Source of the DNA: Tolypeutes matacus
Lineage: Eukaryota; Chordata; Mammalia; Cingulata; Chlamyphoridae
Assembly: GCA_026826555.1 (NCBI GenBank)
Contig: JAKSZT010054215.1
Span: 27,045,103-27,109,102 of the forward strand
Reading direction: 5' to 3'
DNA: 64,000 bases
The first letter of the stretch is position 1; each line of letters starts with the position of its first letter. A program made the translations under genes and the position numbers. Under the pieces are notes generated by a model, which did not search any database, was not told the origin of the DNA, and worked only from the letters and a program-made list of their open reading frames with translations. Positions 10,348 to 21,958 of this stretch are shown here, piece by piece.

Positions 10348-12913
10348 AAAATGTTTTATATATATATATATTTTTTTTTTAAGAGGTGCTTAACTTACCT
10401 AAATATTACACGGAACCTACAGGGATTCCCATGTTCCCCACCTCCCACACCTCCCACCACATCCCACATAAACATCTCCCACAAGTGTGGCCTACCACCC
10501 TCAATGGGCTTACACATCCTGGGGCCTTGCCATCAACCATAGACCACAGTTCACATCATAGACCACACTCTCTCCCACACAGTTCTGAATGGTGGGTGCT
10601 GATGTAAAATAGCCTACATCCGTTGCCACAACGGCACTCAGGACAACCTCCAAATCCCAAAGAAGCCCCTGTATTTCAACTGCTTGTCCCCTCCCTGCCC
10701 CGAAAGTGTCCAGTGGCCACTGGCTCCACCTCACTGTTATAATTTCTTCCATTGCTAGAATCACCATATGTGTACAACAGAATACCATTAAGTCCACTCT
10801 AGTCCATAGTTCTTCCCCCAATCCTGAGGGGACTGGGATGGTGATGTCCACTCCACCTCCAAGTGAGAGAGGGCTTATATCCCATGGATATGGTGGGTGG
10901 GATGATCCTGCCTGCATATGCAGGCCCTCTCCATTCCCTGGGATGGCCGTTGCCCATCGTTGTCTCCTCGCCAGGTGACTTGGATGAGTCCATTGAGTTG
11001 TAGGGTAGAAGTTGCAGCTCCACCGAGATTCCACGCACACCTGGCACTTAGGTAGGCCAGAGGCCCCAGTCTCTGGAAGTATACCTAAAAACTCCCACAT
11101 CACATATAGGTTTGAATAGAAGGGACTGATGAACCATGTGCAGGGAGGACTTATTTGAGTCCAATTCTGTCACTCTCAGGAGCACAGATTCCAAAATAGA
11201 GCCCACTGGTAAGGCATCAGTCTCTGGGGCTATCCCCCCTTATATAGGACTTGGGTGTCTCCAGAGCTCTCAGGAGCCCCTCTGTGTGGGGTGATAGGCA
11301 CTTTGATGTTCTATGAGCTCCTACTGAGGTGTGCATAAGCGTTACCTCTGGGAGGACCTCCCGACTCTCTTTGAAGTCTCTTAGCCACTTGAACTCATTT
11401 GTCTTTACCTTTTCCCCCTTTTATTCAAGGTCTTTTTCCAGTTGTGTTGCCAGTGGGCACTTGGTATTAATCCCTCGTTGCCAGGGAGGCTCATCCCCCG
11501 GAGTCATGTCCCACATTGGGGGAAAGGTAATGCATTCATATGCTGAGTTTGGCTTAGAGAGAGGCCACATTTGAACAACAAGGAGGCTCTCAGGTGGCAA
11601 CTCTTAGGCACCCCATAACAGTAAGCTAAGTTTCAGTTACAAGAGCAAAGACTCATAAGGGTAGTCATCAATAAAATGAACTCATCAGTGGGCCATCCTC
11701 TTTTGACAGACACTGTACCTGCACTCAGAGGACTGTTGCTGCTCCCTTGGAGAATGTGGCAGAGTTCTCCAGGCTAGGAATTCAGATTCCATCATTTATT
11801 GAGTGATTGTCCACCCACCGTGACCATGCCCCATCCTTTGATCTTTTGAACAATTTTGTATATCTTTCTTGTATATTCAGATGAACATACTCCCATGAAT
11901 CCCCCTTCCCAGACACCCCACACCAATAATCCCCTGCAGTACCCATTGTAACCCTTCTGTGATCTAAATCTTCCATGAACATGTAGCCCATAAAATAATC
12001 AAATACACTTAATAGGAAAAAGAAACAACAATGAAAAGCTTATATGCAAGAGACAAACATAAGGAAACTCAGGAAAAAAAACCCAAAAAGAAAAACAAAC
12101 AATCAAACAAAAAACAAAAGAAAACAAAATATAATTAGCAGATTGGGACATTCAAAAAAATGGGGAAAAAAGCAAAAGAAATGCCTTTATATATATATAT
12201 ATTCTTTTTTTTCCTTTTATCACTGTGTTATCGGATATCCGGTGTGCCATGACACCTTCCCCCTCTCAATCCCCAGTGTCTCCCAAATTTTCATTTAATT
12301 TTCAAAGAAGTTTAGGTCTCAGCAAAGTCACACACAGAATACCAGAGACTCCCAGATACCAAACCACCCCCCTCCCCCCCATATTAACCCCCCCCCTTTT
12401 TTTAATGTTAGCATTGTTTTGGCTGTTATACAGATAGCAAAATATGGCAACTAAACATTGTCAATGATTTACAGTATAGTTTACAATTTAGACGATACAG
12501 TTTAATAAGTTTTGATGATATTTACCATGTCCCGTGTCCATTACTGTAAGGTAATGAAAAACCTTTCCCATGACCACTAAATACCCCATTGGATCTTAAC
12601 TGTTCCTTCCTCCCCACCCCCCTGGAGCATATGACACTCCCCTGTCTTGACTCATGGAATGTCAAGATTCATAGTTACATGCCCTGGGTATTTGAACCTG
12701 CCCTTCCTAATCTACCCACCTGTCAATGCTGACCACCAAACCCAGTAATATCACTACCCATCTGTCCTATCCTTCAATATGCAACTATACTCTATCCCTT
12801 TACCATATTTTATGTCCATATGGGTGATGGCTCAAAGCCTGCTCTTCTCTTTCTCACCCTTGTTAACCTATCTTTCAGACAATGATTCTCAGAGACTGCT
12901 CACTTTCCTCAGT
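10348..12913 (-). other. L1 3' UTR of about 2.57 kb with two 3'-end modules
   Basis: It runs from the ORF2 stop codon (12914-12916) to the tail. For comparison, human and mouse L1 3' UTRs are well under 1 kb. A segment at about 10390-10640 is related, in the same order and orientation, to 12330-12560. A TA-rich block at about 12185-12215 resembles the block next to the true tail (about 10357-10380). A strongly T-rich (sense) tract spans about 12010-12180. A 197-codon open frame lies at 10510-11103. The same layout recurs at 4102-6400. Confidence 0.8.
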
Positions 12914-15900
12914 TCAAATCAGTGAAGTCATATACTGTTCATCCTTCAGTGCCTGGCTTGCTTCACTCAACATAAGGTCTTCAAGATTCATCCACGTTAC
13001 TCCATGTGTTAGCACTTTATTCCTTCTTACAGCTGAGTAATATTCCATTGTATGTGTGTACCACATTTTGCTTATCCATTCGTCTGTTGATGGGCACCGG
13101 GGCTGATTCCAACTTTTGGCAATGGTGAACAATGCCGCTATGAACATTGGTGTGCATATATCTGTTTGTGTCTTTGCTCTCAGTTCTTCTGGGTATATAC
13201 CCAGCAGTGGAATTGCTGGATCATATGGAAGATCTATTGTTAGTTTTCTGAGGAACCGCCAAACTGTCCTCCACAGTGGCTGGACCATACCACAGTCCCA
13301 CAAGCAGTGGATGAGGGTTCCTATTCCTCCACATCCTCTCCAACATTTAGTGTCTCCTGTTTTTTGAATAGCTGCCATTCTGATGGGTGTAAGATGGTAT
13401 CTCATTGTAGTTTTGATTTGCATTTCCCTGATAGCAAGCGATGTTGAGCATTTATTCATGTGCTTCTTAGCCATTTGTATTTCTTCCTTGGAGAAGTGTC
13501 TTTTCAGGTCACTTGCCCATTTTTAAATGGGTTGTTTGTCTTTTTACTTTCAAGGTATAAGATTTCTTTATATATACAGGATATTAGGCTCCTATCAGAT
13601 ATATGGTTGCCAAATATTTTCTCCCATTGGGTAGGCTGCCTTTTTGTTTTCTTAATAACATCCTTTGAGGTGCAGAAGTTTTTAATTTTGATGAGATCCC
13701 ATTTATCTATTTCTTCTCTTCCTGCTCGTGCTTTGGCTGTGAAGTTCATGAAACCATTTCCTATAGATGCTTCCCTACATTATCTTCCAAGGTCTTTATG
13801 GTTTTGGCTCTTATATTTAGATCTTTGATTCATCTTGAGTTGATTTTTATATAAGGTGTGAGATGGTATTCTTCTCTCATTCTTTTGGATATGGATATCC
13901 AGTTCTACAAGCACCATGTGTTAAAGAGGCCATTCTCTCCCAACTGAGTGGGCTTCATGGCCTTGTCAAATATCAGATAACTGTATATGCGAGGATCTAT
14001 ATCAGAACTCTCAATTCGGTTCCATTGGTCAGTAGGTCTATCCTTGTGCCAACACCACGCAGTTTTGATCACTGTATCTTTGTAGTATGTTTTAAAGTCA
14101 GGTAGTGTGATACCACCAACTTCATTTTTCTTTTTCAATATGTCTTTGGCAATTCGGGGCCTCTTGCCTCTCCAAATATATTTTGTGGTTAGTTTTTCCA
14201 GTTCCTTAAAAAATATAGTGTTGACTTTCATTGGGATTGCATTAAATCTGTAGATTAGTTTGGGTAGGATAGACATCTTGATGATGTTTAGTCTTCCTAT
14301 CCATGAACAGGGAATATTTTTCCATTTATTTAAGTCTTCTTTGATTTCCTTTAACAGTGTTGTGAAGTTTTCTGTATATAAGTCCTTCACATCTTTAGTT
14401 AAATTTATTCCTAGGTATTTGATTCTTTTAGTTACTATTTTAAATGGTATTTTTTTCCTGATTTCCTCCTCAGTTTGCTCATTATTGGTGTAAGGAAATG
14501 CTACTGATTTTTGAGCATTGATCTTATAGCCTGCAACATTACTGAACTCCTTTATAAGTTCTAGAAGCCTTGTTGTAGATTTCTCAGGGCTTTCTATGTA
14601 TAGGATCATGTCATCTGCAAATAATGAAATTTTTACTTCTTCTTTTCCAATCTGGATGCCTTTTATGTCCTTTTCTTGTCTCAGTGCTCGTGCAAGTACT
14701 TCTAAGACAATGTTAAATAGGAGTGGTGATAGTGGGTATCCTTGTCTAGTTCCTGATCTCAGAGGGAAGGCTTTTAGGATTTCACCATTGAAAATGATAT
14801 TAGCTTTGGGTTTTTCATATACACCCTTTATCATATTCAGAAAGTTTCCATCTATTCCTATCTTTTACAGTGTTTTTATGAGGAAAGAGTGCTGTATTTT
14901 GCCGAATGCTTTTTCTGCATCTATAGAGATGATCATGTGATTTTTTTCTTTCAATCTGTTTATGTGGTGTATTACATTGATTGATTTTCTTAATTTGAAC
15001 CATCCTTGCATACCCGAGATGAAACCCACTTGGTCATGGTGTATAATCCTTTTGATATGTTGTTGAATGCGATTAGCAAGTATTTTTTTGAGGATTTTAG
15101 CATCTAGGTTCATTAGAGAAATTGTCTGTAATTTTCCTTTCTTGTGGTATCTTTATTTGGTTTTGATATTAGGGTAATGTTGGCATCATAGAATGAGTTA
15201 GGCAATATTCCTTCTACTTCTATTTTTTGGAAGAGCTTAAGTAGAATTGGTGTTATCTCTTTCCGGAATGTTTGGTAGAATTCAGCTGTGAAGCCATCTG
15301 GTCCTGGGCTCTTCTTAGTTGGGAGGTTTTTGATGACTGAGTCTACCTCTTTACTTGTAATTGGACTGTTGAGTTCATCTATTTCTTCTTTCATCAATGA
15401 AGGCTGTTTGTGGATTTCTAGAAACTTGTCCATTTCCTCTAAATTATCATTCTTGTTGGCATATAATTTTTCAAAGTATCTTCTTATGATACTCTTTATT
15501 TCTGTGGGGTCAGTAGTGATATCCCCTTGCTCATTCCTTATTTTATGTATTTGCATCTGTTCTCTCTTTTTCTTTGTTAGTCTGGCTAAGAGTTTGTCAA
15601 TTTTATTGATATTCTCGAAGAACCAGCTTTTGGTTTTGCTTATTGTTTCCAGTGCTTTCTTATTCTCTTTTTCATTTAGTTCTGCTCTAATCTTCGTTAT
15701 TTCCTTCTTTCTACTTCCTTTAGGTTTAGTTTGTTATTGTTTTTCCAATTCCTCCAAGTGAGCAGTTAGGTCTTCAATTTTAGCTCTTTCTTCTTTTTTA
15801 TATATGAATTTATGGCTATGAACTTCCCTCTCAGGACTGCTTTCACTGCATCCCATAGGTTTTGATATGTTGTGTTGTTTTCATTAGTTTCAAGGTAGTT

Positions 15901-16767
15901 ACTGATTTCTTTTGAGATTTCCTCTTTGACCCACTGTTTGTCTAAAAGTGTGTTGTTTAACTTCCATATCCTTGTGCCTAACCTGTTTCTCTGGCCCTTA
16001 GTGATTTCCAATTTCATTTCGTTGTGGTCAGAGAAATTACTTTGTATAATCTCAATCTTTCTGAATTCATTGAGAGTTGTTCTGTGGCCTAGCATGTGGT
16101 CTATTTTGGAGTATGTTCCATGTGCACTCAAGAAGAATGTAAATCCTGCTGTATTTGGGTGTAATGTTCTATATATGTATATTAAGTCCAGGTCTTCTAA
16201 TGTATTGTTGAGTGCCTTTGTTTCTTTATTGATTCTCTCTCTAGATGTTCTGTCTAATGATGACAGTGGTGTGTCGAAGTTCCCTGCTATAATTGTAGAG
16301 GCATTTATTTCTCCTTTTATTTTTTCCAGAGTTTGCCGCACATATTTTGAGGCACCCCGATTAGGTGCGTAACTGTTGATGATTGTTCTCTCTTCTTGAG
16401 AGATTACTCCTTTTACTAATATGTAGTAATACATATTAGTGCATAGTAATATGTACATAGTACATAGTAATATGTATGTATGTCCATCTTTGTCTCTTGC
16501 AATAGTTTTGCATTTAAAGTCTATTTTGTCTGATATTAGAATAGCTACTCCTGCCCTTTTTTGGCTATTGTTAGCTTGTAAAATGGTTTTCCAGCCATTC
16601 ACTTTCAGTCTCCTAGAATCCCTGGGTCGAAGGTGGGTTTCTTCTAGACAGCATATAGATGGATCATATTTTCTTATCCATTCTGCCAATCTGTGTCTCT
16701 TGATTGGTGAATTTAATCCATTAACATTCAGTGTTATTACTCGTAACGAATTTCTTACTTCAGCCAT
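12914..16767 (-). pseudogene. L1 ORF2 (endonuclease / reverse transcriptase), broken
   Basis: About 3.85 kb, the normal length for L1 ORF2. The N-terminal endonuclease lies in an uninterrupted 333-codon frame (16767-15766), with 'LNVNGLN', 'EETH' and 'SDH' motifs. The usual GDFN motif reads GNFD, so a metal-binding Asp appears to be lost. Reverse transcriptase follows in fragments: 15556-15113, 15113-14865, and 14834-13905, which contains the catalytic FADD (14607-14621). The C-terminal cysteine-rich segment (C-x3-C ... H-C-x3-C, about 13300-13360) sits in frame 13474-12914. Several frameshifts and stops separate these frames. An in-frame insertion lies in the endonuclease (about 16425-16490). 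In a live copy this protein nicks DNA and primes reverse transcription. Confidence 0.95.
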
Positions 16768-17813
16768 TTTTTCTTTGGGTTAATGTATGTCATATGTTGT
16801 TTTGTTTCTCTTTTTGTCTTTTCAGTTGTTTTTAAACTCTCCTCCAACTCTCTCTCCCTTGTTTTTTCCTTTCAACTTGTAGAGATTCCTTTAGTATTTC
16901 TTGAAGTGCTGGTTTCTTATTGACATACTCTCTTAATTTCTGTTTATCTGTGAATATTTTGAACTCTCCATCATTTTTTGAATGCCAGTTTTGCTGGATA
17001 GAGGATTCGTGGCTGGAAGTTTTTTTCTTTTAGTATTTTGACTATGTCATACCTCTGTCTTCTTGCCTCCATGGTTTCAGCTGAGAAATCAGCACTTAAT
17101 CTTATTCTGCTTCCCTTGTATGTGATGGTTCTCTTTTCTCTTGCTGCCCTGAGTGTTTTCTCTTTGTCTTGAGCATTGGACATTTTGACAAGTATATGTC
17201 TTGGAGTTGGCCTGTTGGGATTTATACTATTTGGGGTGTGCCGTGCTTCCTGGATCTGCACATCCATCTCTCTCAATAGGGTTGGGAAGTTTTCAGCCAT
17301 TATTTCCTTCAACATTCCTTCTGTTCCCCTTCCCTTCTCTTCTCCTTCTGGGATGCCCATAATGCATATGTTTGTGCATTTTGTGTTATCGGTTAATTCC
17401 CTTAGTCCATGCTGGATCTTTTCTATCTTTTTGTCTATCTGTTCTACTATCTCTTTGCTTTCAGCTGTATTGTCTTCCATATCACTAATTCTTTCCTCTG
17501 CCTGTTCAAATCTGCTGTTATGTGAATCCAGCATCTATTTGATTTCTTGGATTGTGCCATTGTTCACCATCATTTCCATTATCTTTTTAGGCATGTTTGC
17601 AATTTCTTCAGTATGTTCTCCCAGTGTCTTCTTTATATCTTTAATCTCTTCCTTCACTTCTTTAAGTTGGTCCATGATATTTGTTTGGATAGCTTTGATT
17701 AATTGTTTGATGTTCTGCATCACTTCCTGGTTTTTAATTTGTTCATTGGACTGGTCCATGTTTTCCTGTTTCTCAGAGTCATTTGTATTTTTTTGTTGCC
17801 CTCTGGTCATCAT
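16755..17813 (-). pseudogene. L1 ORF1 (RNA-binding chaperone), broken
   Basis: The N-terminal part (17813-17535, 92 codons) is rich in K/E/Q and fits the ORF1p coiled coil. It ends in an in-frame stop at 17535-17537, and the same frame continues at once to 16971 through the RRM-like and C-terminal RNA-binding parts. An extra A in a homopolymer near 16975 shifts the frame. An extra AG near 16855 shifts it again. Allowing for both, the frame would end at 16755, 13 bases inside ORF2. ORF1p normally trimerises and packages L1 RNA. This copy cannot make a full protein. Confidence 0.9.
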
Positions 17814-18128
17814 ATTATCTTGATGGGTTTGTTCAGTTGATTAGCTTTTTTCTATGATCTAAAGTTTTATTTAGCTGGTGATTCTGCGTGTAAGTCAAGT
17901 TTTTTCTTTGGCACTTTTTCTTCTTATTTTATTTCCTTGCTTCTTTCTATGTTCCGAATCTCTACCGTTCCATCCACGCCATTGATCCATGCAGAGAGAT
18001 ATCCCAAGCTTCTCATTCCACGCGTGTACAGCACAGACCCCTGGGCAGGACCCCGTCCACAATTCGCCTTGCTCTGGGAGCTTGCAGTGTGTGCCCTCCT
18101 GCACTAACGCCATCTTGGCCCCTCTCCC
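17814..18128 (-). promoter_or_regulatory. L1 5' UTR / internal promoter, about 315 bp
   Basis: GC-richer than the flanks. The start carries GGCCAAGATGGCG (18108-18120), a YY1-type site 8 bases from the element end. Human L1 has the equivalent site at almost the same distance and uses it to position transcription start. The region is short compared with the roughly 0.9-kb human L1 5' UTR. The ATG inside the YY1 motif opens a 72-codon sense frame ending at 17895. Confidence 0.8.
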
Positions 18129-18142
18129 AACTGATGTCTTTA
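18128..18142 (+). repeat. Target-site duplication of the full-length L1, right copy
   Basis: Exact match to 10294-10308, adjoining the 5' end of the L1. Confidence 0.95.
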
Positions 18143-18479
18143 AAACACTACCAATTTCAATCATGGTTTTAAAAATGATCATTAAAAGGCTTGTTTATAC
18201 TTACCTCAAATACTTGCAATCTTGAAGTCATATCCTCAGTATTAATTACTAAATATATGCTAAATTTCTTAACCTTTAAAAAAAAAAACACTAATTCTGC
18301 TGGCAACATGTGTAAACATAAACGCTGTCATAGATTAAGATAAGCTCAAAGCCTAATATTTCCCTGAAGAATTCTTTGTTATTCATAATAAAGTAATGGG
18401 GGAAATGCCTTTAATATCTTCAAATGTGGAGCGAGGGATAATTGTCTTAGGAAAAAAGTGATCCTTTATTATTATATAT

Positions 18480-18900
18480 TTGAGTACTATTATGTATCAT
18501 ATTGAGATTTTTAGGAATGATTATAAACACCTTAGACATGATCCGGGCCCTCCCCAAGCCTGCAGTCTGGACGGTGAAGCAAATGTACCAATGTTCAAGT
18601 ACAATTCAGTGTGACAAGCAGGAGGCTATGGGGAGTCTAGTGCATTAAGGAGGTATAGAAGAGGACATTTTATCTAGACTTCAAAGTCAGAGAAGGTTGC
18701 TCAATATGAAAGCATATTTAGGCAAGCCCTAAATAATGATTAAAATTAGCAAAGGAAAGTATAGGGTTGTGAAAGGTGGATTGCAGTTGGGAGGGGAAGG
18801 GCAGAATGTTCCAGGCAGAAAGATTAGCATGTGCACAGTTGTTTAGCAAAGGAAGCACTGCTTATTTCATGGTAAAAGCTATGTCCTTCTCCTGAAAGGC
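18480..18900 (-). repeat. L2 LINE fragment
   Basis: Reverse-complement L2 sequence: 'gccctccccaagcctgcagtct', then 'cagagaaggttgctc', then 'gcagaatgttccaggcagaaag' and 'agcatgtgcacagt' in the family order. Ancient and diverged. Confidence 0.7.
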
Positions 18901-19948
18901 CAGCATGGGTTTTCATTTGTCTGTTTTAATATTCCACTGTGTTGAGAGCAAGTGAGGACATATTTTTGGAAAACAAAGCCCTAATATTTGAAAGGCTGTT
19001 GGATTTTCCAGGACAATATGGCATTTCCCTGCCAGATGGGAAATGCCAGGAATAAGCAGCATTAGTATTAATGTATATTGTCATGATCATTTTAAAAATA
19101 CATGAAAATCCAAAATGTGAAATTCACTTCAAAGAGCCAGGTTCACCAAGTCTGGCCAGCTCCCTGTGGGCACAGCACCTTGAGTGAGAGAAGGATTCCC
19201 ACCCTGGCTTTCAGGTACACCTCTGCTAATACCCCAGGGCACGTCTGCCAAAGAGGAGATAACATGCTTGCAATGCTGTCACTTGTATTCAAAAATGAGT
19301 TGGGGGCTCTTACTGCATATAAACCCTCTCTGTGCTAAGTGGTAGGATGAACACATCATTGGACACATCTTCAAATCCCTGCCAGCCCATCATGGAGTTG
19401 ACAATCTAAGAAGGGAAAGACACTACATCATAAATACCAGACAAACCAATATGGCACATCATAATATGTGCTCTTGAATTATTTTCTAATTTTTTTTCTT
19501 ACAGTTATGAGAACTATTAGAAATATTAAGAGAAATAGAGAAAAACCCACAATTATAGTGAGAGGGCCATTTAATTGTTTTTAGACTGTGACAGACAGTA
19601 CTGGCTTAATAATATAAAAGGTAGAATGGGGACAGCAGGGCCTGAGGCCTAGAATTCTTCTTATTTTCTCTGCCTTAGGACAGAATTGGTCTCAGAGTCT
19701 CTGGGAGACTTAGCCCTTCAGGTTTGTGTTCATTGATTTTCAACCCTTAAGACTGGAAAGTTGCAAGCACACAAATCTAGCCAGATTTTACAAAGCCAAG
19801 TGAAGAAATCATTGGTGAATGATTACCTTGAGAGAAGTGCAGGCTGAGGTGGAGGAAGGGGAGCTGGCTAGACAGTTTAAAGACCTGAGATTTGGTCCAT
19901 GTCTGACCTTGGGCAAGATCATTAATAAAATGAGGGAGCTGACCAAAC
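18901..19948. other. Mostly unassigned, with possible L2/MIR traces
   Basis: An L2-like antisense piece may span 19305-19440 ('atcttcaaatccctgccagc', 'catggagttgacaatctaag'). A weak MIR-like stretch lies at about 19870-19945. The rest is unrecognised. Confidence 0.35.
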
Positions 19949-20148
19949 CAGTGGTTCCAGAACTGGGTTGTACATCATTTCATCACTGATGCTTGTTTAA
20001 ATTGAAAATTCATGACCTGCAGCCCATACCTACCAAATCACCAGCCCCTTAGGGTAAAGTCTGGGCATCTATGCTTTATTAAGCTTTCCAAGTAATTTTA
20101 TGAATGAAACCTAGTACTGGCCCACCAACCAGTGTTTGAAAACCACTG
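19949..20148 (+). repeat. MER5-type hAT DNA transposon remnant
   Basis: Terminal inverted repeats are visible: 'cagtggtt' at the left and 'aaccactg' at the right. The length of about 200 bp and internal features ('catcactgatgcttgtttaaa', 'ctgcagcccatacc') fit the MER5 group. No clear 8-bp target-site duplication remains. Non-autonomous and ancient. Confidence 0.8.
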
Positions 20149-21679
20149 AATTAGATGATCTCTAGAGCTTATTTCAATTCTAAAGTTTTCTGATACAGTG
20201 TTCATACATAATCTTTTATAAGTGTGCCTAAGTAGAAACTCAATAAAGACTAGCTTACAGGTTGATTAAATGGTCCTGCATTGTTAAATCTATCCTAAAT
20301 GAATTCTGAGACAGTGAAGCCAGCCTATCCCTATAATTGACGTTCTCTCTCCAACCAGATGAATAAATGCCATGGGGAGACAGATGTGTTTTCCCTCCCT
20401 TGATATCACTCCCAGGATGGTATCTTGCAAAAAGTAGCATTCAATTAATGTGTTTTAGATGCACTGATTACCCTGCAAAGACTGCATGTATAGTTGGCTA
20501 ATTACGGTGGTATTTAGCAGTTCAACAAGAAACGTCGGTTTGTACCTTGTTTCTTTGGTTCAGGATGTTAACTGGACCTTCACTGAGGCATTTAAGGCAG
20601 TAGCCTCAGAAGCCTGGAGCTTTCCTGCTGAAACATCCTGAAGGAGGCCAGGTGAGATTATAAAGTAATGAGATGCTTTACAAAATAAACACATTACAAC
20701 TTCATACCAGAATTATGTCTTTCTAAATCAGAGACAGTCAAGCTATGGAATCAGAGTTCTTTGAAGACTCCAGAGGTTATACAAATATATGTTGCAAAAA
20801 TATTGACATAAATATTTTAACCAATTTAAATATTACACAAAACACACATTCAAACATATTAGTTACCAAACATAATACTGGATACCACCAATACAGGAGC
20901 TTGGTATTATCATGCTTCTGTGTATTCCTGGAGGCTTCAGAATAAAGCTTATATTGCTTTGTATGTATTTGAACTTTCAAATGCATCACTGATTATGAAC
21001 CCACTCAGTTAACATATTCAATTGGCTAAAATTCTACAATCTAGGACACTACTATAGCACAGGGATGCTGTGTTCTATCAAGTGGAGGCAGGAATCAGAA
21101 CTTGAGCACATCACAGTAAAGGTGTCAGTTGTGCCAAAGCAACTGAACACTCAACCTAGCATTAATTAACTAGGTGCTTCTGAGCCAGTTGCCAGATGGG
21201 AAATGACCATTCTGGGTATCTAGCCATTTCACTGGAGCTCTATTTGGAGTTAGAGCATTCTTCATCTTAGGTCACCCCAGAAATCTGAAGTCTCATCTTC
21301 ATATTAAAAATTCATAAAATATTTCATCTGGGGAAAAAGGTTATATTACTACTAAAATGTTTTGAAAACTACTGTTCTAAATGTTACTAAATATTTGAGA
21401 AAGTATTATTATTATTTGACATTTGCATTCAAAGCCAAATTATAAACTATGCAAAAAAAAATCAGTTCTGTTACATTATAACTATATTTAACTTAATCAC
21501 CAATTCTGACATTTTTTTTAAAAAATAAAGAAAACATATCTGGTCTACCTGAATGTTTCATGGATAAAAACCCTTGAAGAAGTGTCATAATCTCTAAAGG
21601 CAGTGTCTAAAGGTAGTTCCATAAAGGTTCTGAAAAAGTGGTAGTATGATGCAAACAAGACTCCCTAACAGGGATTATT
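20149..21679. other. Unassigned sequence
   Basis: AT-rich, with no gene or confidently recognised repeat. Open frames at 20745-20945 and 20777-20989 overlap on opposite strands and look like chance. Confidence 0.4.
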
Positions 21680-21850
21680 TTTAAAGAATATGTAATGCTG
21701 TAGAAAGTACTTGGATTTTGCTTTGGAGACTCTGGACTGAAATAACAGTCTGTTCCTGGTTGGGTAATCTTTGACAATGACTTAACCTCTTTGAACTGAT
21801 TTTGCCTGAAATATTGTTTTAAGGGTTAAATGAAATAATATATGTGGAGG
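21680..21850 (+). repeat. MIR SINE remnant
   Basis: Sense MIR order: 'ttggagactctggactg', 'tgacttaacctctttgaac', 'agggttaaatgaaataatat'. Diverged. Confidence 0.65.
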
Positions 21851-21892
21851 GGATTTATAAATTAAAACAGGCTGCAGAATTGTAGGGTTCAC

Positions 21893-21902
21893 AATTAATT
21901 TT
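21893..21902 (+). repeat. Target-site duplication, left copy (DAS SINE)
   Basis: 'aattaatttt' is repeated at 22370-22379 on the other side of the SINE. Confidence 0.75.
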
Positions 21903-21923
21903 TGAAAGATTTATTTATTTACT

Positions 21924-21958
<35 letters not shown>

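Larger units (their letters stand above)
10309..18128 (-). mobile_element. Structurally full-length LINE-1, about 7.8 kb
   Basis: In sense (minus) direction the order is 5' UTR (18128-17814), ORF1 (17813-16755), ORF2 (16767-12914), long 3' UTR (12913-10348) and an A-rich tail now reduced to TAAA repeats (10347-10309). It is flanked by 15-bp target-site duplications. The pre-integration site on the minus strand reads TTTT/AAAG, the canonical L1 endonuclease cleavage context. The 5' end carries a YY1-type motif at the spacing seen in human L1, so it is not 5'-truncated. Both ORFs are broken by stops and frameshifts, so the copy is inactive. Confidence 0.95.

Noticed and set aside
15288..17823. 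Plus-strand open frames of 114-215 codons (for example 17176-17823, 15926-16372, 15288-15761)
   Set aside because: They are antisense to the L1 ORF1/ORF2 coding sequence and rich in S, F, L and I, as expected for the complement of a K/E/N-rich protein.
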